Shown: positions 34,543-43,412, counted from the first letter of the stretch. The stretch: DNA of 64,000 nucleotides from Thermoanaerobaculum sp964488355 (GCA_964488355.1 CAZAUJ010000004.1:1-64000), one strand, 5' to 3'. The notes: a model not told the origin generated them from the letters alone. Translations and numbers: made by a program.

Positions 34543-36375
34543 GTGCTCGCGTCCCTAGTGCTCGCCATGGTGGTGCCGGCGAGCGACAAGGAGTGGGTGA
34601 GCGAGCTCTCCGCCCAAGTGCGGGTGCGTTGGGTACGCGGAGAGGAGCCGGTGGTTTGGGTCTTGCCCAGCAAGGGGGAAGGCTATACCCAGCTGGCCCA
34701 GCGACTTTGCGGCTCAGCTGGCAAGGCAAGGGCATTGGCAGGGGCAAATCCCAACCTCACTCAGCCTTTGGCCGGCATTCGCCTACGTATCCCCTGGAAG
34801 CTTCTTTCCGCCACCAAGCAAGCCGAGCTGCTACAGACCCTTTTCCCCAAGGATGCCAGGGTGAGCGGTGGGTGGGAGCACGAGGTGGTGGCCCCCTGGG
34901 GAGGGGAACCGGAAAGTTTCTGGGAGGTGGCCCTTTGGTTCACCGGTGACGGCAGCCGCTACCTGGAGCTGCGCCAGGCTAACCCACAGGTGCCCCTTTT
35001 TCCCCCGGTGGGTGCACGCATCCTCGTGCCGGAAAAGCTGCTGTTGCCGGCCTTGCGAGCTCTGCCGGTCAAAAAGGAGGCGACCCAGGTGGAACCCACA
35101 CCCGTGCCCGCCCCTCCGCAGGGGACCCAACCCTCAAGGCCTACGCCCACAGGTGCAGCCCCAACCCCCGAGCCCACCCCTGCTCCTTCTCCGGCAAAGG
35201 CCGCGCCTCCCACGCCCACGGGGACGAGCAGGGGGCGGAAAAGTCAAAGGTGGCAGGCCCCGCCGGGAGTCCCCCTGGAGTACGGCGAGCACGAAGCGGT
35301 GTACCGCCTGGCGCCGGGGGAGGCGCTGTACTCGGCGGTCGTGGTGCGCTTCACCGGCTTGTTGCACGCGGCCGATGTGAATGCCACGGCCATGAACTTG
35401 GCGGAGCTTTCGGGGATCTCCGACGTGACAGCCATTCCTGTGGGCTACCCCATCCGAATCCCCTTCGATCTCCTTTTGCCCGAGTACCTTCCCCTCGGCC
35501 ACCCGCGGCGGCAGGAATGGGAGAAGGAGCGTGAGGAGTTGTCCGCCATCCGCCGGGTGCTGCGCGCCGCCAACCTGGATGGCATTCACGTGATCCTGGA
35601 CGCTGGGCACGGCGGGTCGGACACCGGGGCGGTGGCCAACGGGGTGTGGGAAGCCACCTATACCTACGACGTCATGACCCGGCTTAAAGGCGTTTTGGAG
35701 CGAGAAACCAAAGCCACGGTTTGGCTTCTGGTGAGGGACGAGGACCTGGCTGACCGGCCGGAAGACACAGACCAGCTGCCCAAGCGCCGTCGGCAGAGGC
35801 TTTTGACCTCTCCGCCGTACGAGCTGGAGGATTCCAGTACCGGCGTGCATCTTCGCTGGGTGCTCACGAACGCCCTGCTGAAAAAGCTGGCCGAAAAAGG
35901 GGTGGACAGCGAGCGGGTGGTTTTCGTTTCCATTCACGCTGACTCCCTCCACCCTTCGGTTCGAGGCCTGATGGTTTACGTGCCGGGGCGAAAGTTCCGC
36001 CCGCGCCAGGTGCGGGCGCCTTCCTACCTGCCACGGGTGGCGGAGCTGGCCAGGGGAGGCCGAGCCAACTTCACCCCCCGCTGGAGCGCCCGCTCGGAAG
36101 CGCTTTCGTTGCAGCTAGCGGACAGCCTGGTAGCCAGCGCACGTCGCTTTAACATCCCCGTTCATGCCTTCGACCCGGTTCGCTCCTACGTGATTCGCGG
36201 CGGGGGGGCCTGGGTGCCGGCGGTGCTGCGTTTTTCATCCGTGCCCACCTCGGTACTGGTGGAAATCGCCAACCTCAACAACGAAGAGGACCGCAAACTG
36301 TTGCTTTCCTGGCGCTTTCGGGAAAAGCTGGCCCACGCCATAGCTGCGGGCCTGGCGGAGGGTTTCTCGCGATGA
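34543..36375 (+). CDS. N-acetylmuramoyl-L-alanine amidase (Amidase_3)
   Basis: This is a periplasmic zinc amidase that cleaves the lactyl-Ala bond of peptidoglycan. With the start at GTG 34543 (GGAGGG 6 nt upstream), the 610-residue precursor begins with a short hydrophobic signal-like segment. It has two LysM-like regions (about 40-85 and 245-300) separated by a Pro/Thr/Ala linker (about 180-240), and the Amidase_3 domain with DAGHGG (His356), a WEATYTYD glutamate, SIHAD (His465) and VEIANLNNEED (Glu574). The Pro-rich linker suggests reach into the wall. The EamA gene overlaps its stop as ATGA. Confidence 0.92.
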   Translation: MLASLVLAMVVPASDKEWVSELSAQVRVRWVRGEEPVVWVLPSKGEGYTQLAQRLCGSAGKARALAGANPNLTQPLAGIRLRIPWKLLSATKQAELLQTLFPKDARVSGGWEHEVVAPWGGEPESFWEVALWFTGDGSRYLELRQANPQVPLFPPVGARILVPEKLLLPALRALPVKKEATQVEPTPVPAPPQGTQPSRPTPTGAAPTPEPTPAPSPAKAAPPTPTGTSRGRKSQRWQAPPGVPLEYGEHEAVYRLAPGEALYSAVVVRFTGLLHAADVNATAMNLAELSGISDVTAIPVGYPIRIPFDLLLPEYLPLGHPRRQEWEKEREELSAIRRVLRAANLDGIHVILDAGHGGSDTGAVANGVWEATYTYDVMTRLKGVLERETKATVWLLVRDEDLADRPEDTDQLPKRRRQRLLTSPPYELEDSSTGVHLRWVLTNALLKKLAEKGVDSERVVFVSIHADSLHPSVRGLMVYVPGRKFRPRQVRAPSYLPRVAELARGGRANFTPRWSARSEALSLQLADSLVASARRFNIPVHAFDPVRSYVIRGGGAWVPAVLRFSSVPTSVLVEIANLNNEEDRKLLLSWRFREKLAHAIAAGLAEGFSR

Positions 36376-37232
36376 AGCGCAACGTGCTGTTGGCATTGGC
36401 GTTGGCTGTTTTGGCGATTTCCTGGGGTGCGCCCCTGGCGCGCCTGGCGCAGGCGGCTCCGTTGGCAGTGGCCACCTGGAGGTTAACTTTCGCGGCGCTG
36501 CTGCTCACCCCGTGGGTGCTTTGGCGCTACCGAACCCTGCCGGAAGGCTTAAGCCGCGGGCTTTTGGCGGGACTTTTCTTGGGTTTGCACTTCGGCCTGT
36601 GGATTCCTTCGCTGTTCCTCACCTCGGTCTCCGCCTCGGTGGTGCTCGTAACCACCCAGCCCCTGTGGGTGCTTTTGCTGCAGCGAAGGGTCCTGGGTAG
36701 AAGGGTGGAGCGACGGAATCTCTTGAGCTTTGCCTTAGCCTTTTTCGGGGTGGCACTGATCGCCTGGGGTGACGTGCGGCTGTCCTGGAAAGCTTTTTTG
36801 GGCGACGCCATGGCCTTAGGCGGAGCCGTCTGCATGGCTGGCTACCTTTTGGTGGGGACCAAGCTGCGCTCCCAGCTGCCCCTGGCCCCATACCTTTGGC
36901 TGGTCAACGGCACCGGCGCTTTGGTCCTGTGGGGTTTGCTCTTAGCCCTAGGCTTCTCCCCCTGGCCATACTCGTCCCTCTCTTGGCTGCCGCTGGTGGG
37001 CATGGCGGTGGGCCCCACGCTGGTGGGCCATACGCTTTTGAACTGGGCGTTGGCTCACCTGCCCACCTACAAGGTGAACTTGGCGGTGCTGTTGGAGCCA
37101 GCCCTGGCTTCCTTTTGGGTGTGGCTGCTGCTCGGTGAGGCGCCGCCGCTTCATGTGCTGCCCGGGGCAGGGCTGGTGCTGGCGGCTCTGGTCTGGGAGT
37201 ATTGGCCGTCCCCTGCCGCTTCGGGGCTGTGA
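36372..37232 (+). CDS. EamA-family (DMT) transporter
   Basis: The 286-residue inner-membrane protein has ten hydrophobic helices in two EamA repeats (residues about 1-130 and 140-280). Typical features include ISWGAPLARLAQ in helix 1, QPLWVLLLQRRVLG at the end of the first repeat, and EPALASFWVWLLLGE near the end of the second. DMT permeases export or import amino acids and other metabolites; the substrate is not predictable. The ATG overlaps the amidase stop by 4 nt, so the two are co-translated although functionally unrelated at first sight. Confidence 0.9.
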   Translation: MKRNVLLALALAVLAISWGAPLARLAQAAPLAVATWRLTFAALLLTPWVLWRYRTLPEGLSRGLLAGLFLGLHFGLWIPSLFLTSVSASVVLVTTQPLWVLLLQRRVLGRRVERRNLLSFALAFFGVALIAWGDVRLSWKAFLGDAMALGGAVCMAGYLLVGTKLRSQLPLAPYLWLVNGTGALVLWGLLLALGFSPWPYSSLSWLPLVGMAVGPTLVGHTLLNWALAHLPTYKVNLAVLLEPALASFWVWLLLGEAPPLHVLPGAGLVLAALVWEYWPSPAASGL

Positions 37233-37238
37233 TAGCAT
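37230..37238 (+). promoter_or_regulatory. Extended -10 promoter of the pyr operon
   Basis: TGA-TAGCAT overlaps the EamA stop codon and lies 27 nt before the pyrR ATG. A good ribosome-binding site (GGAGGAGG) follows. No terminator-type attenuator is visible in this short leader. Confidence 0.5.
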
Positions 37239-37265
37239 CCGCCGTCAGCGGATGGAGGAGGGCTC

Positions 37266-37817
37266 ATGAGGCGGGTGCTGGTACTGGATGCGCGGGAGCT
37301 TGCCCGCGCTTTGGAGCGCATGGCGGCGGAAATCTTGGAGAAGGTTTCGGACGAGAGCAAGCTTTACTTCGTTGGCATCCAAACCCGCGGTGTGCCCTTG
37401 GCCAACCGGTTGGCCCAGCTGGTGGGCAAGAAAACGGGTACCAAGCCGCCGGTGGGCGCCTTGGATATCACCCTCTACCGCGACGACGTGGGTCCCTGGC
37501 GACCCGCTCACCAGCAACCGGTGCTGCGCGCCACCAGCTTGCCCAAGCCGGTGGACGGCATGGTGGTGTGCCTCGTGGACGATGTGCTTTACACCGGGCG
37601 CACGGTGCGGGCTGCCCTGGACACCCTCATGGATTACGGGCGCCCGCAGGCCATCCGGCTGGCGGTGCTGGTGGACCGCGGCCACCGAGAACTCCCCATT
37701 GCCGCGGACGTGGTAGGGCGGGTGATACCCTCCTCGCGCTCCGAGGACGTGCAGGTGCGCCTTTCTGAGTGCGACGGCGAGGAGGGGGTTTGGATCGTCA
37801 AGGAGGGTGCGGCATGA
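37266..37817 (+). CDS. pyrR: PyrR bifunctional regulator / uracil phosphoribosyltransferase
   Basis: This 183-residue phosphoribosyltransferase-fold protein has the PRPP motif VCLVDDVLYTGRTVRAAL and the characteristic DITLYRDD, VDRGHRELP and PIAADVVG segments. PyrR salvages uracil to UMP and, in many bacteria, controls pyr gene expression at the RNA level. Here it heads pyrR-pyrB-pyrC. It uses ATG 37266 with GGAGGAGG upstream, and its stop overlaps the pyrB start as ATGA. Confidence 0.96.
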   Translation: MRRVLVLDARELARALERMAAEILEKVSDESKLYFVGIQTRGVPLANRLAQLVGKKTGTKPPVGALDITLYRDDVGPWRPAHQQPVLRATSLPKPVDGMVVCLVDDVLYTGRTVRAALDTLMDYGRPQAIRLAVLVDRGHRELPIAADVVGRVIPSSRSEDVQVRLSECDGEEGVWIVKEGAA

Positions 37818-38770
37818 GCGTCAAGAGGGCTGAAGCCTTGCGCAGCCGGCACCTTTTGGGCATTGACCCGCTGACCCCTGGAGAAATCCAGCTGATTTTG
37901 GACACGGCGGAGCAAATGCTGGAGGTGGCGCGCAGACCCATCAAAAAAGTTCCGGCGTTGCGCGGCAAGACGGTGGTCAATTTGTTTCTTGAGCCCTCCA
38001 CCCGCACGCGCTTTTCCTTCGAGGTGGCGGAAAAGCGCTTGTCCGCAGACACGCTGAGCTTTTCCGCCAGCGGTTCTTCGGTGGAAAAGGGCGAAACCCT
38101 ACTGGACACCGCCCGCAACCTGGAGGCCATGGAGCCCGACTTTATCGTCATCCGCCATCCCAACCCCGGAGCACCCCACATGCTGGCCAAGGTGCTTAAA
38201 AGCTCCGTGATCAATGCGGGCGATGGTATGCATGAGCACCCCACTCAGGCCCTCTTGGACGCGCTGACCATTCGTTTGCGCCGCGGCACGCTGGAGGGCC
38301 AGGTGGTGGCCATCGTGGGTGACCTGCAGCATTCGCGCGTGGTCCGTTCTAACGTGCTGCTGCTGTCGCGCATGGGAGCGGTGGTGCGTGTGGCCGGGCC
38401 GCCCAGCTTGGTACCGGTGGGCATGGAAAAGCTGGGTTGCCAGGTGTGCTACCGCATGGAAGACGCCATTGCCGGGGCCGATGTGGTCATGATGCTGCGC
38501 ATCCAGCTGGAGCGCCAGGAGCGCATGAACTTTCCCACCGTCCGTGAGTACTACGATCTTTTCGCCCTCACTCCGGAGAGGCTACGGTTGGCCAAGAAAG
38601 ACTGCTTGGTCATGCACCCGGGGCCCATGAACCGGGGGGTGGAAATTGACTCGCGGGTGGCCGATGGTCCGCAGTCGGTGATTTTGGAGCAGGTGACCAA
38701 CGGTGTGGCTGTGCGCATGGCCGTGCTGTACCTTTTGGCGGGAGGAAGCGGTGAGCCGTTTACTGATTAA
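37814..38770 (+). CDS. pyrB: Aspartate carbamoyltransferase catalytic subunit
   Basis: PyrB condenses carbamoyl phosphate with aspartate to N-carbamoylaspartate, the first committed step of UMP synthesis. The 318-residue protein has the carbamoyl-phosphate motif EPSTRTRFSFEVAEKRL, the SxxKGET-like segment SVEKGETLLDTARNL, HEHPTQALLDALTI and HPGPMNRGVE. The ATG at 37814 overlaps the pyrR stop. No pyrI regulatory subunit is present. The 3' end overlaps pyrC by 20 nt. Confidence 0.97.
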   Translation: MSVKRAEALRSRHLLGIDPLTPGEIQLILDTAEQMLEVARRPIKKVPALRGKTVVNLFLEPSTRTRFSFEVAEKRLSADTLSFSASGSSVEKGETLLDTARNLEAMEPDFIVIRHPNPGAPHMLAKVLKSSVINAGDGMHEHPTQALLDALTIRLRRGTLEGQVVAIVGDLQHSRVVRSNVLLLSRMGAVVRVAGPPSLVPVGMEKLGCQVCYRMEDAIAGADVVMMLRIQLERQERMNFPTVREYYDLFALTPERLRLAKKDCLVMHPGPMNRGVEIDSRVADGPQSVILEQVTNGVAVRMAVLYLLAGGSGEPFTD

Positions 38771-40037
38771 GAACGCGCGGGTGGTCGACCCCAGCCAGCG
38801 GTTGGACGAGGGTCTGGACATCCTGGTAGAGGAGGGAAGGATTGTCCGGCTGGCGGAGCGCATTGCTGCCAGTCAGGCGGAGGTCCTCGATGCCACGGGG
38901 CTGGTGGCCGCGCCTGGGTTCATTGACGTGCACGTGCACCTACGCGAGCCGGGCTTCGAGCACAAGGAAACCATAGCCACCGGCACCGCAGCCGCGATCG
39001 CCGGAGGCTTTACCGCCGTCTGCTGCATGGCCAACACCGACCCGGTACACGACAACCCGGCCATCACCGAAACCATCCTCGCCCGCGCCCGGCAAGCGGG
39101 AAACTGCCGCGTGTATCCCATCGGCGCCATTAGCAAGGGATTGGCGGGACAGGAGTTGGCGGAAATGGGGGAGATGGTCCGCGCGGGGGCGGTGGCCTTT
39201 TCCGATGACGGCAAGCCGGTGACCTCCAGCTACCTCATGCGGCGCGCCATGGAGTACAGCTTGTTGTTCGACGTGCCCATTGTGGACCACTGCGAGGAGC
39301 CCTCCCTTGCCGGTTCGGGGGTGATGCACGAAGGGGTGGTGGCCACGCGCTTGGGTCTGCGAGGCATCCCCGCTGCCGCCGAAGAGGTGATGGTGTGGCG
39401 GGACGTGGTCCTGGCAGAGCTCACGGGTGCGCGGGTGCATATTGCCCACCTGAGCACCCGCGGCTCGCTGGAAGCGGTGCGGCAGGCCAAGGCCAAGGGT
39501 CTGAAGGTTACCTGCGAGGTGACGCCCCACCACGTGGCCCTGGCCGACCAGGCGGTGGCCGACAGTCAGTACGACACCAACACCAAGATGAACCCGCCGC
39601 TGCGTTCGGCCGAGCACGTGGAGGCGCTGCTGGAGGGGGTTTTGGATGGCACGGTGGATTGCCTCGCCACCGACCACGCCCCCCACCACGCGGATGAGAA
39701 AGCCGTGGAGTTCGACCGCGCGCCCTTTGGCATCGTGGGGCTGGAAACCGCCCTGCCCGTGACCTTTGACCTGCTGGTGGTCAAACACCGCATGCCGCTT
39801 GCCCGCTTTGTCGCCCTTTGGTCCACCAACCCGGCGCGCGTCTTCGGCTTGCCCGGGGGGACGCTCAAGGTTGGTGCAGCGGCCGATATCACCCTTTTCG
39901 ATCCCGAGCTGCGGGCCACGGTTAACCCACAGAGGTTCCGCTCCCTTTCTCGCAACACGCCCTTTGGTGGCCGGAGGTTGCGCGGCTGGCCCGTGTGTAC
40001 CATCGTGGGAGGGAAGGTGGTGTATCGCCGTGGCTAG
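38751..40037 (+). CDS. pyrC: Dihydroorotase
   Basis: PyrC cyclises carbamoylaspartate to dihydroorotate. The 428-residue type I amidohydrolase has the metal motif DVHVHLREPGFEHKET, further histidines in DHCEEP and HIAHLST, the catalytic region ATDHAPHH and the GLETALPVTFDLL segment. The start is GTG 38751, 20 nt inside the end of pyrB, with GGAGGA immediately upstream. The gene overlaps the next frame, a CheY-like regulator, by 8 nt. Confidence 0.96.
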   Translation: MSRLLIKNARVVDPSQRLDEGLDILVEEGRIVRLAERIAASQAEVLDATGLVAAPGFIDVHVHLREPGFEHKETIATGTAAAIAGGFTAVCCMANTDPVHDNPAITETILARARQAGNCRVYPIGAISKGLAGQELAEMGEMVRAGAVAFSDDGKPVTSSYLMRRAMEYSLLFDVPIVDHCEEPSLAGSGVMHEGVVATRLGLRGIPAAAEEVMVWRDVVLAELTGARVHIAHLSTRGSLEAVRQAKAKGLKVTCEVTPHHVALADQAVADSQYDTNTKMNPPLRSAEHVEALLEGVLDGTVDCLATDHAPHHADEKAVEFDRAPFGIVGLETALPVTFDLLVVKHRMPLARFVALWSTNPARVFGLPGGTLKVGAAADITLFDPELRATVNPQRFRSLSRNTPFGGRRLRGWPVCTIVGGKVVYRRG

Positions 40038-40416
40038 CGAGACCAAGCGCATCCTCGTGGTGGACGATTCGCCCACCCAGTGCGCTGCCTTCAAGCAGTT
40101 CCTGCAGCAGCGGTACCCAGGCAAGGTGGAGGTGACCACCTTCTCCGACCCGCGTCAGGCCCTGGCCGCCATGGGCCCCCATGTGCACCTGCTGCTGCTG
40201 GATTGGGAAATGCCGGAAATGGACGGGAAGGCGGTACTGGAAGAAGCGGTTCGGCGGGGGCTGCATCCCAAGCGCATCATCATCACCTCCGCCCATCCGG
40301 CAGATCGGCTGCACGAGGTTTTCGATGCCACGGGCTGCCTTTGCGTGATTGAAAAACACGAGCCCGAGCAGCAGAAAGCCTTTTTGCAGATCCTGGATTC
40401 CATCATGCGCCGCTAG
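40030..40416 (+). CDS. CheY-like response regulator coupled to pyrC
   Basis: This 128-residue stand-alone receiver has Asp12-Asp13 (VVDDS), phospho-acceptor Asp58 (LLLDWEMPEMDG), the ITSAHP switch Ser and Lys in VIEKHEPEQ. The start GTG 40030 lies within the last codons of pyrC, with a GGAGGG-type ribosome-binding site about 20 nt upstream and weaker G-rich sequence nearer. No kinase is adjacent; partners must be elsewhere. Linkage to pyrimidine genes may be positional only. Confidence 0.88.
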   Translation: MASETKRILVVDDSPTQCAAFKQFLQQRYPGKVEVTTFSDPRQALAAMGPHVHLLLLDWEMPEMDGKAVLEEAVRRGLHPKRIIITSAHPADRLHEVFDATGCLCVIEKHEPEQQKAFLQILDSIMRR

Positions 40417-40433
40417 GCGTGGGAATGGGGCCC

Positions 40434-40961
40434 ATGTCGGCGTCGTTTGCCTTGAAAGACGTGGTTGCCAACCCAGCAGGTAGGCGGATGGAGGACGAGA
40501 TGGCACGGCTCTTGGCCTCACCCATCTCGCTACGGGAACTCATTGCTGCTCGTTGGGGCCGCCAGCCTGCTTTTCGCCTGCTTGGGCAGCGGTTGGGCAC
40601 CTCCCGCTGTGGCCCCCTTTGGCTGCGCCTTTCCTCGTATAGCCTGGGCGGCCGGCCGGTCTCCTACCACGCCGCTTGCCTGGCTGTGTCCCCCCTGGAA
40701 CCCCAGGTCAGGGATTGCTTGTTACAGGGCGCGAGCCTGGGGGAGGTGATGGCGCAACGGGGGTGGGAGCGACGCCAGCTGCAGGTCAGCTGGTGGCCAG
40801 CGGCGCCCTCGACCTTTCCCGTTGCCCTGTCGTGGCTCGGCCAATGGGCACCCTTTCCCTTTTGGCTGCGAACCTTTGCGGTTTTTGCCGGCCCCCAGCC
40901 GCTGGCTTGGGTGTGGGAGGCCTTGCCAGCGCAGGCCGGCTGGCCGGGGGAGGTTGGGTGA
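40434..40961 (+). CDS. Chorismate lyase (UbiC)-like protein
   Basis: The 175-residue protein is a divergent match to chorismate pyruvate-lyase. The segment WLRLSSYSLGGRPVSYHAACLAV corresponds to UbiC beta strands with the catalytic Arg76 of E. coli (here Arg65), SLGEVM corresponds to PLGRYLF, and FWLRTFAVFAGPQPLAWVWE with ALP corresponds to the C-terminal strands that end in the catalytic Glu155 (here Glu162). UbiC converts chorismate to 4-hydroxybenzoate and pyruvate. It overlaps the following ligase start as GTGA, which fits a hydroxybenzoate product being activated next. Start uncertain: ATG 40434, 40425 and 40488 are all possible. Overall similarity is modest. Confidence 0.6.
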   Translation: MSASFALKDVVANPAGRRMEDEMARLLASPISLRELIAARWGRQPAFRLLGQRLGTSRCGPLWLRLSSYSLGGRPVSYHAACLAVSPLEPQVRDCLLQGASLGEVMAQRGWERRQLQVSWWPAAPSTFPVALSWLGQWAPFPFWLRTFAVFAGPQPLAWVWEALPAQAGWPGEVG

Positions 40962-42457
40962 GCTGCCGGGAGGTGGCGGGGACCAACGCCGCGTGGCTGC
41001 TTTTGGGTCAGCGGGCGACCGGCCCCTGGGCGGGCCACCCCTACCTGTGGACGGGGGAGGGCGAGAAGAGCTACGGCCAGGTGCTGGAGGAGGTCACGCG
41101 CGCGGCGGGTTTTTTCGCCCGCCGTGGGCTAACACCGGGCGACCGGGTGGTGCTGGCCATGGCTGACCGACCCGAGGCGGTGGTGGCCTTTTGGGGCGCG
41201 CTGTGGGCAGGGCTGGTGGCTGTCCCGCTGGCGCCGCTGCTGGCCGCGCCGGAAATGCGGCGGGTGTTGGTGGATTGTCAGGCTTCGCTTGTGGTCGCCG
41301 ATCCACCTACCGCCCGGGTAGTCGCGTTGGCAGCGGAAGGGCTTCCCTGCGCGGTGGTGGTGGCCGAGGGACCTTTCTGGCAGGCCAGCGCCGCGGCTTG
41401 CGAGCCGGTGGCGGTAGGGGAAGATAGCCTGGCGCTCTTGCTCTACACCTCGGGAACGACTGGCCAAATGAAAGGTGTGGCCCACAGCCACCGCAACCTG
41501 CTGGCCGCCGCTGCCGGCTTGGGTCCGCAGGTGCTGCACCTTACCCCGGAGGATCGGCTGTTCTCCGCCCCGCGCATGTTCTTTGCCTACGGCTTGGGCA
41601 ACTCGGTTTACATCCCTGCCTCCGCCGGGGCCAGCGCCGTGCTGCACCCAGGTCCCATGTTGCCGGGGGTGGTGCGGGAGGTGCTGGAGCGGGCTCGGCC
41701 CACGGTCTTTTTTGCCGTGCCCAGCTTGCTGGCCGCGTTGCTGGAGCTGCCCGGTCCGTTAGCCGGCCGGCTGCGGGTTGTGGTCAGTGCCGGCGAGCGC
41801 CTGGACCCGGCCCTGGGGCGCGCGGTCAGCAGGAAACTGGGGGTGCCGGTGCTGGATGGGTTGGGCATGACCGAGACCTTGCACCACATCACCTCCAACC
41901 GCCTGGGTGAGTTGGTGCCAGGTAGCGCGGGCAAGCCCTTGGAAGGCTTTCTGCTGGAGGTGAGGGACGAGGAGGGAAAGCCGGTACCGGAAGGGGAGGT
42001 GGGTGAGCTGTGGGTGGCGGGCCCCACCGTGATGCAGGGCTACTGGCAGCAACCGCAGCTTTCGGCTCGGGCTTTGGTGGGAGGGTTTTTGCGTACCGGT
42101 GACCTGGTATCCCTGCGGGGCGGCTATCTTTACCATCATGGGCGGCGGGACGAGCTCATTAAGCTGGGTGGGCTGGCGGTGTTTCCCTCGGAGGTGGAAA
42201 AGGTGCTGAAAAGCCATCCCGCCGTGGCCGAAGCGGCGGTGGTGCCCGTACGCCTGGGAGCCGGGGTAGTGGCCCTCAAGGCGCTGGTGGTTTTGCAACA
42301 GGGGGCCAGCGTGCGCGAGGGGGAGCTCTTACGTTACTGCCGCAGGCGCTTGGCCAGCTTCAAAGTACCGCGGGAGTACGAGTTGGTTACCAGCTTGCCC
42401 CGCACGATTACCGGCAAGCTTCGCCGCATAACCCTTCCCCAGGGTGCGGAACCTTGA
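40958..42457 (+). CDS. Benzoate-CoA ligase-like acyl-adenylating enzyme
   Basis: This is a 499-residue ANL-superfamily enzyme with the P-loop-like A3 motif YTSGTTGQMKGVAH, the A5 region GLGMTETLHHITSNR, A7 TGDLVS, A8 HHGRRDELIKLGGLAVFPSEVE and the catalytic lysine in PRTITGKLRRI. The sequence around A5 (TETLHHITSNRLGELVPGSAGKPLEGF) follows the benzoate/hydroxybenzoate-CoA ligase branch. It should adenylate an aromatic acid and load it on CoA or a carrier protein. GTG 40958 is preceded by GGGGGAGG and overlaps the UbiC-like stop; earlier in-frame codons would lie inside that gene. Confidence 0.87.
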   Translation: MSCREVAGTNAAWLLLGQRATGPWAGHPYLWTGEGEKSYGQVLEEVTRAAGFFARRGLTPGDRVVLAMADRPEAVVAFWGALWAGLVAVPLAPLLAAPEMRRVLVDCQASLVVADPPTARVVALAAEGLPCAVVVAEGPFWQASAAACEPVAVGEDSLALLLYTSGTTGQMKGVAHSHRNLLAAAAGLGPQVLHLTPEDRLFSAPRMFFAYGLGNSVYIPASAGASAVLHPGPMLPGVVREVLERARPTVFFAVPSLLAALLELPGPLAGRLRVVVSAGERLDPALGRAVSRKLGVPVLDGLGMTETLHHITSNRLGELVPGSAGKPLEGFLLEVRDEEGKPVPEGEVGELWVAGPTVMQGYWQQPQLSARALVGGFLRTGDLVSLRGGYLYHHGRRDELIKLGGLAVFPSEVEKVLKSHPAVAEAAVVPVRLGAGVVALKALVVLQQGASVREGELLRYCRRRLASFKVPREYELVTSLPRTITGKLRRITLPQGAEP

Positions 42458-42459
42458 TC

Positions 42460-42468
42460 TGCTAGAAT
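42460..42468 (+). promoter_or_regulatory. Extended -10 promoter of the radical SAM gene (leaderless type)
   Basis: TGC-TAGAAT lies right after the ligase stop and ends 6 nt before the ATG at 42475. No ribosome-binding site is present, so a transcript starting at the ATG is predicted. Confidence 0.6.
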
Positions 42469-42474
42469 CTTTCA

Positions 42475-43407
42475 ATGCGACCGATTCTGGATATCTGCCA
42501 AGCCAAGGTGGCGGTGGAGCTCACCAACCGCTGCAACTTGCGCTGCGGCATGTGCCCCATGAACAAGCTGGGGCGGCCCGATGCGGACATGCCCTGGTGG
42601 CTGGTGGAAAAGGTGGCGTCGGAGTTTTCACGGCTGGGAATCCGGGTGAAGTGGCTGCACGAGATGGGCGAGCCGCTCCTTTACCCCCACCTGCCCGAAG
42701 CCATAGACCTCTTTCCCGGTTGTTCGGTGTCCACCAATGCCATGCTTTTAGACGAGGAGATGGGCCGCCGCTTGCTGGCCACCAGCCTTCAGCGCATCCG
42801 GTTGTGCGTGGATACCATCAACCCCCGCGTGTACCCATTCATACGGCGCGGGGGTATTTTCGAGGACGTGGTAACCAACATCCGCACCTTCCTCGAGCTG
42901 TCCAAAGATAGGCCGATAACCGTGGAAATTCAACGCATGGTTACCACACAAACGGCTCATGAAACAGTGCGCGACTTTGTTGAGTTTTTTCACCTGGACC
43001 GCTACCCGCAGGCTAAGGTGATCGAGAAAACCTGTGAGCCCCTGGATACCTCCGATGAAACGCCTCTGCACGAAAGCTTTTACGGCTGCTTTCAGGGCTA
43101 CCCCTTTGCCTGGTTTATTGTCCTCGCTGATGGACGCGTTACCCACTGCTGTTATGATGCCCATGGCCAACAATGCATCGGCGATTTGAAAACACAAACT
43201 GTCGAAGAAATCCTTGCGTCCGCTCAGCTTCCAGAAATGATGGCCGCCTTCAAGGCCAAGGATTGGCAGCGTTTGCCTCGCTGCGGTGAATGCTACAAAC
43301 ATGCGGAAGCCAAGCCGCCTTTTTACGACGTGCTCATCGCTTCCGGGCGCAGACTATCCCGCACGCTGCCGGTGGTGCCTTTGGCCCGCCGGTTGATTAA
43401 CCGGTAA
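42475..43407 (+). CDS. Radical SAM/SPASM-type protein
   Basis: The 310-residue protein has the radical SAM cluster motif CNLRCGMC (Cys22, Cys26, Cys29), a GEPLLYPHL loop and a C-terminal SPASM-like cysteine set (YGCFQGY, THCCYDAHGQQC, CGECYKH) for auxiliary iron-sulfur clusters. Related enzymes modify peptides, sugars or cofactors; no substrate can be named. The middle of the gene (about 42900-43320) uses noticeably more A/T-ending codons than its neighbours, which may indicate separate ancestry. It is followed closely by a methyltransferase gene. Confidence 0.87.
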   Translation: MRPILDICQAKVAVELTNRCNLRCGMCPMNKLGRPDADMPWWLVEKVASEFSRLGIRVKWLHEMGEPLLYPHLPEAIDLFPGCSVSTNAMLLDEEMGRRLLATSLQRIRLCVDTINPRVYPFIRRGGIFEDVVTNIRTFLELSKDRPITVEIQRMVTTQTAHETVRDFVEFFHLDRYPQAKVIEKTCEPLDTSDETPLHESFYGCFQGYPFAWFIVLADGRVTHCCYDAHGQQCIGDLKTQTVEEILASAQLPEMMAAFKAKDWQRLPRCGECYKHAEAKPPFYDVLIASGRRLSRTLPVVPLARRLINR

Positions 43408-43412
43408 CGGCT

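Noticed and set aside
34400..34747. Upstream extension of the CCA-adding-type frame
   Set aside because: This part is antisense to the amidase gene and low in complexity. The domain starts near ATG 34399.
38703..38750. Longer start for pyrC inside pyrB
   Set aside because: The segment is a shifted reading of pyrB. GTG 38751 has GGAGGA directly upstream and gives the standard N terminus.
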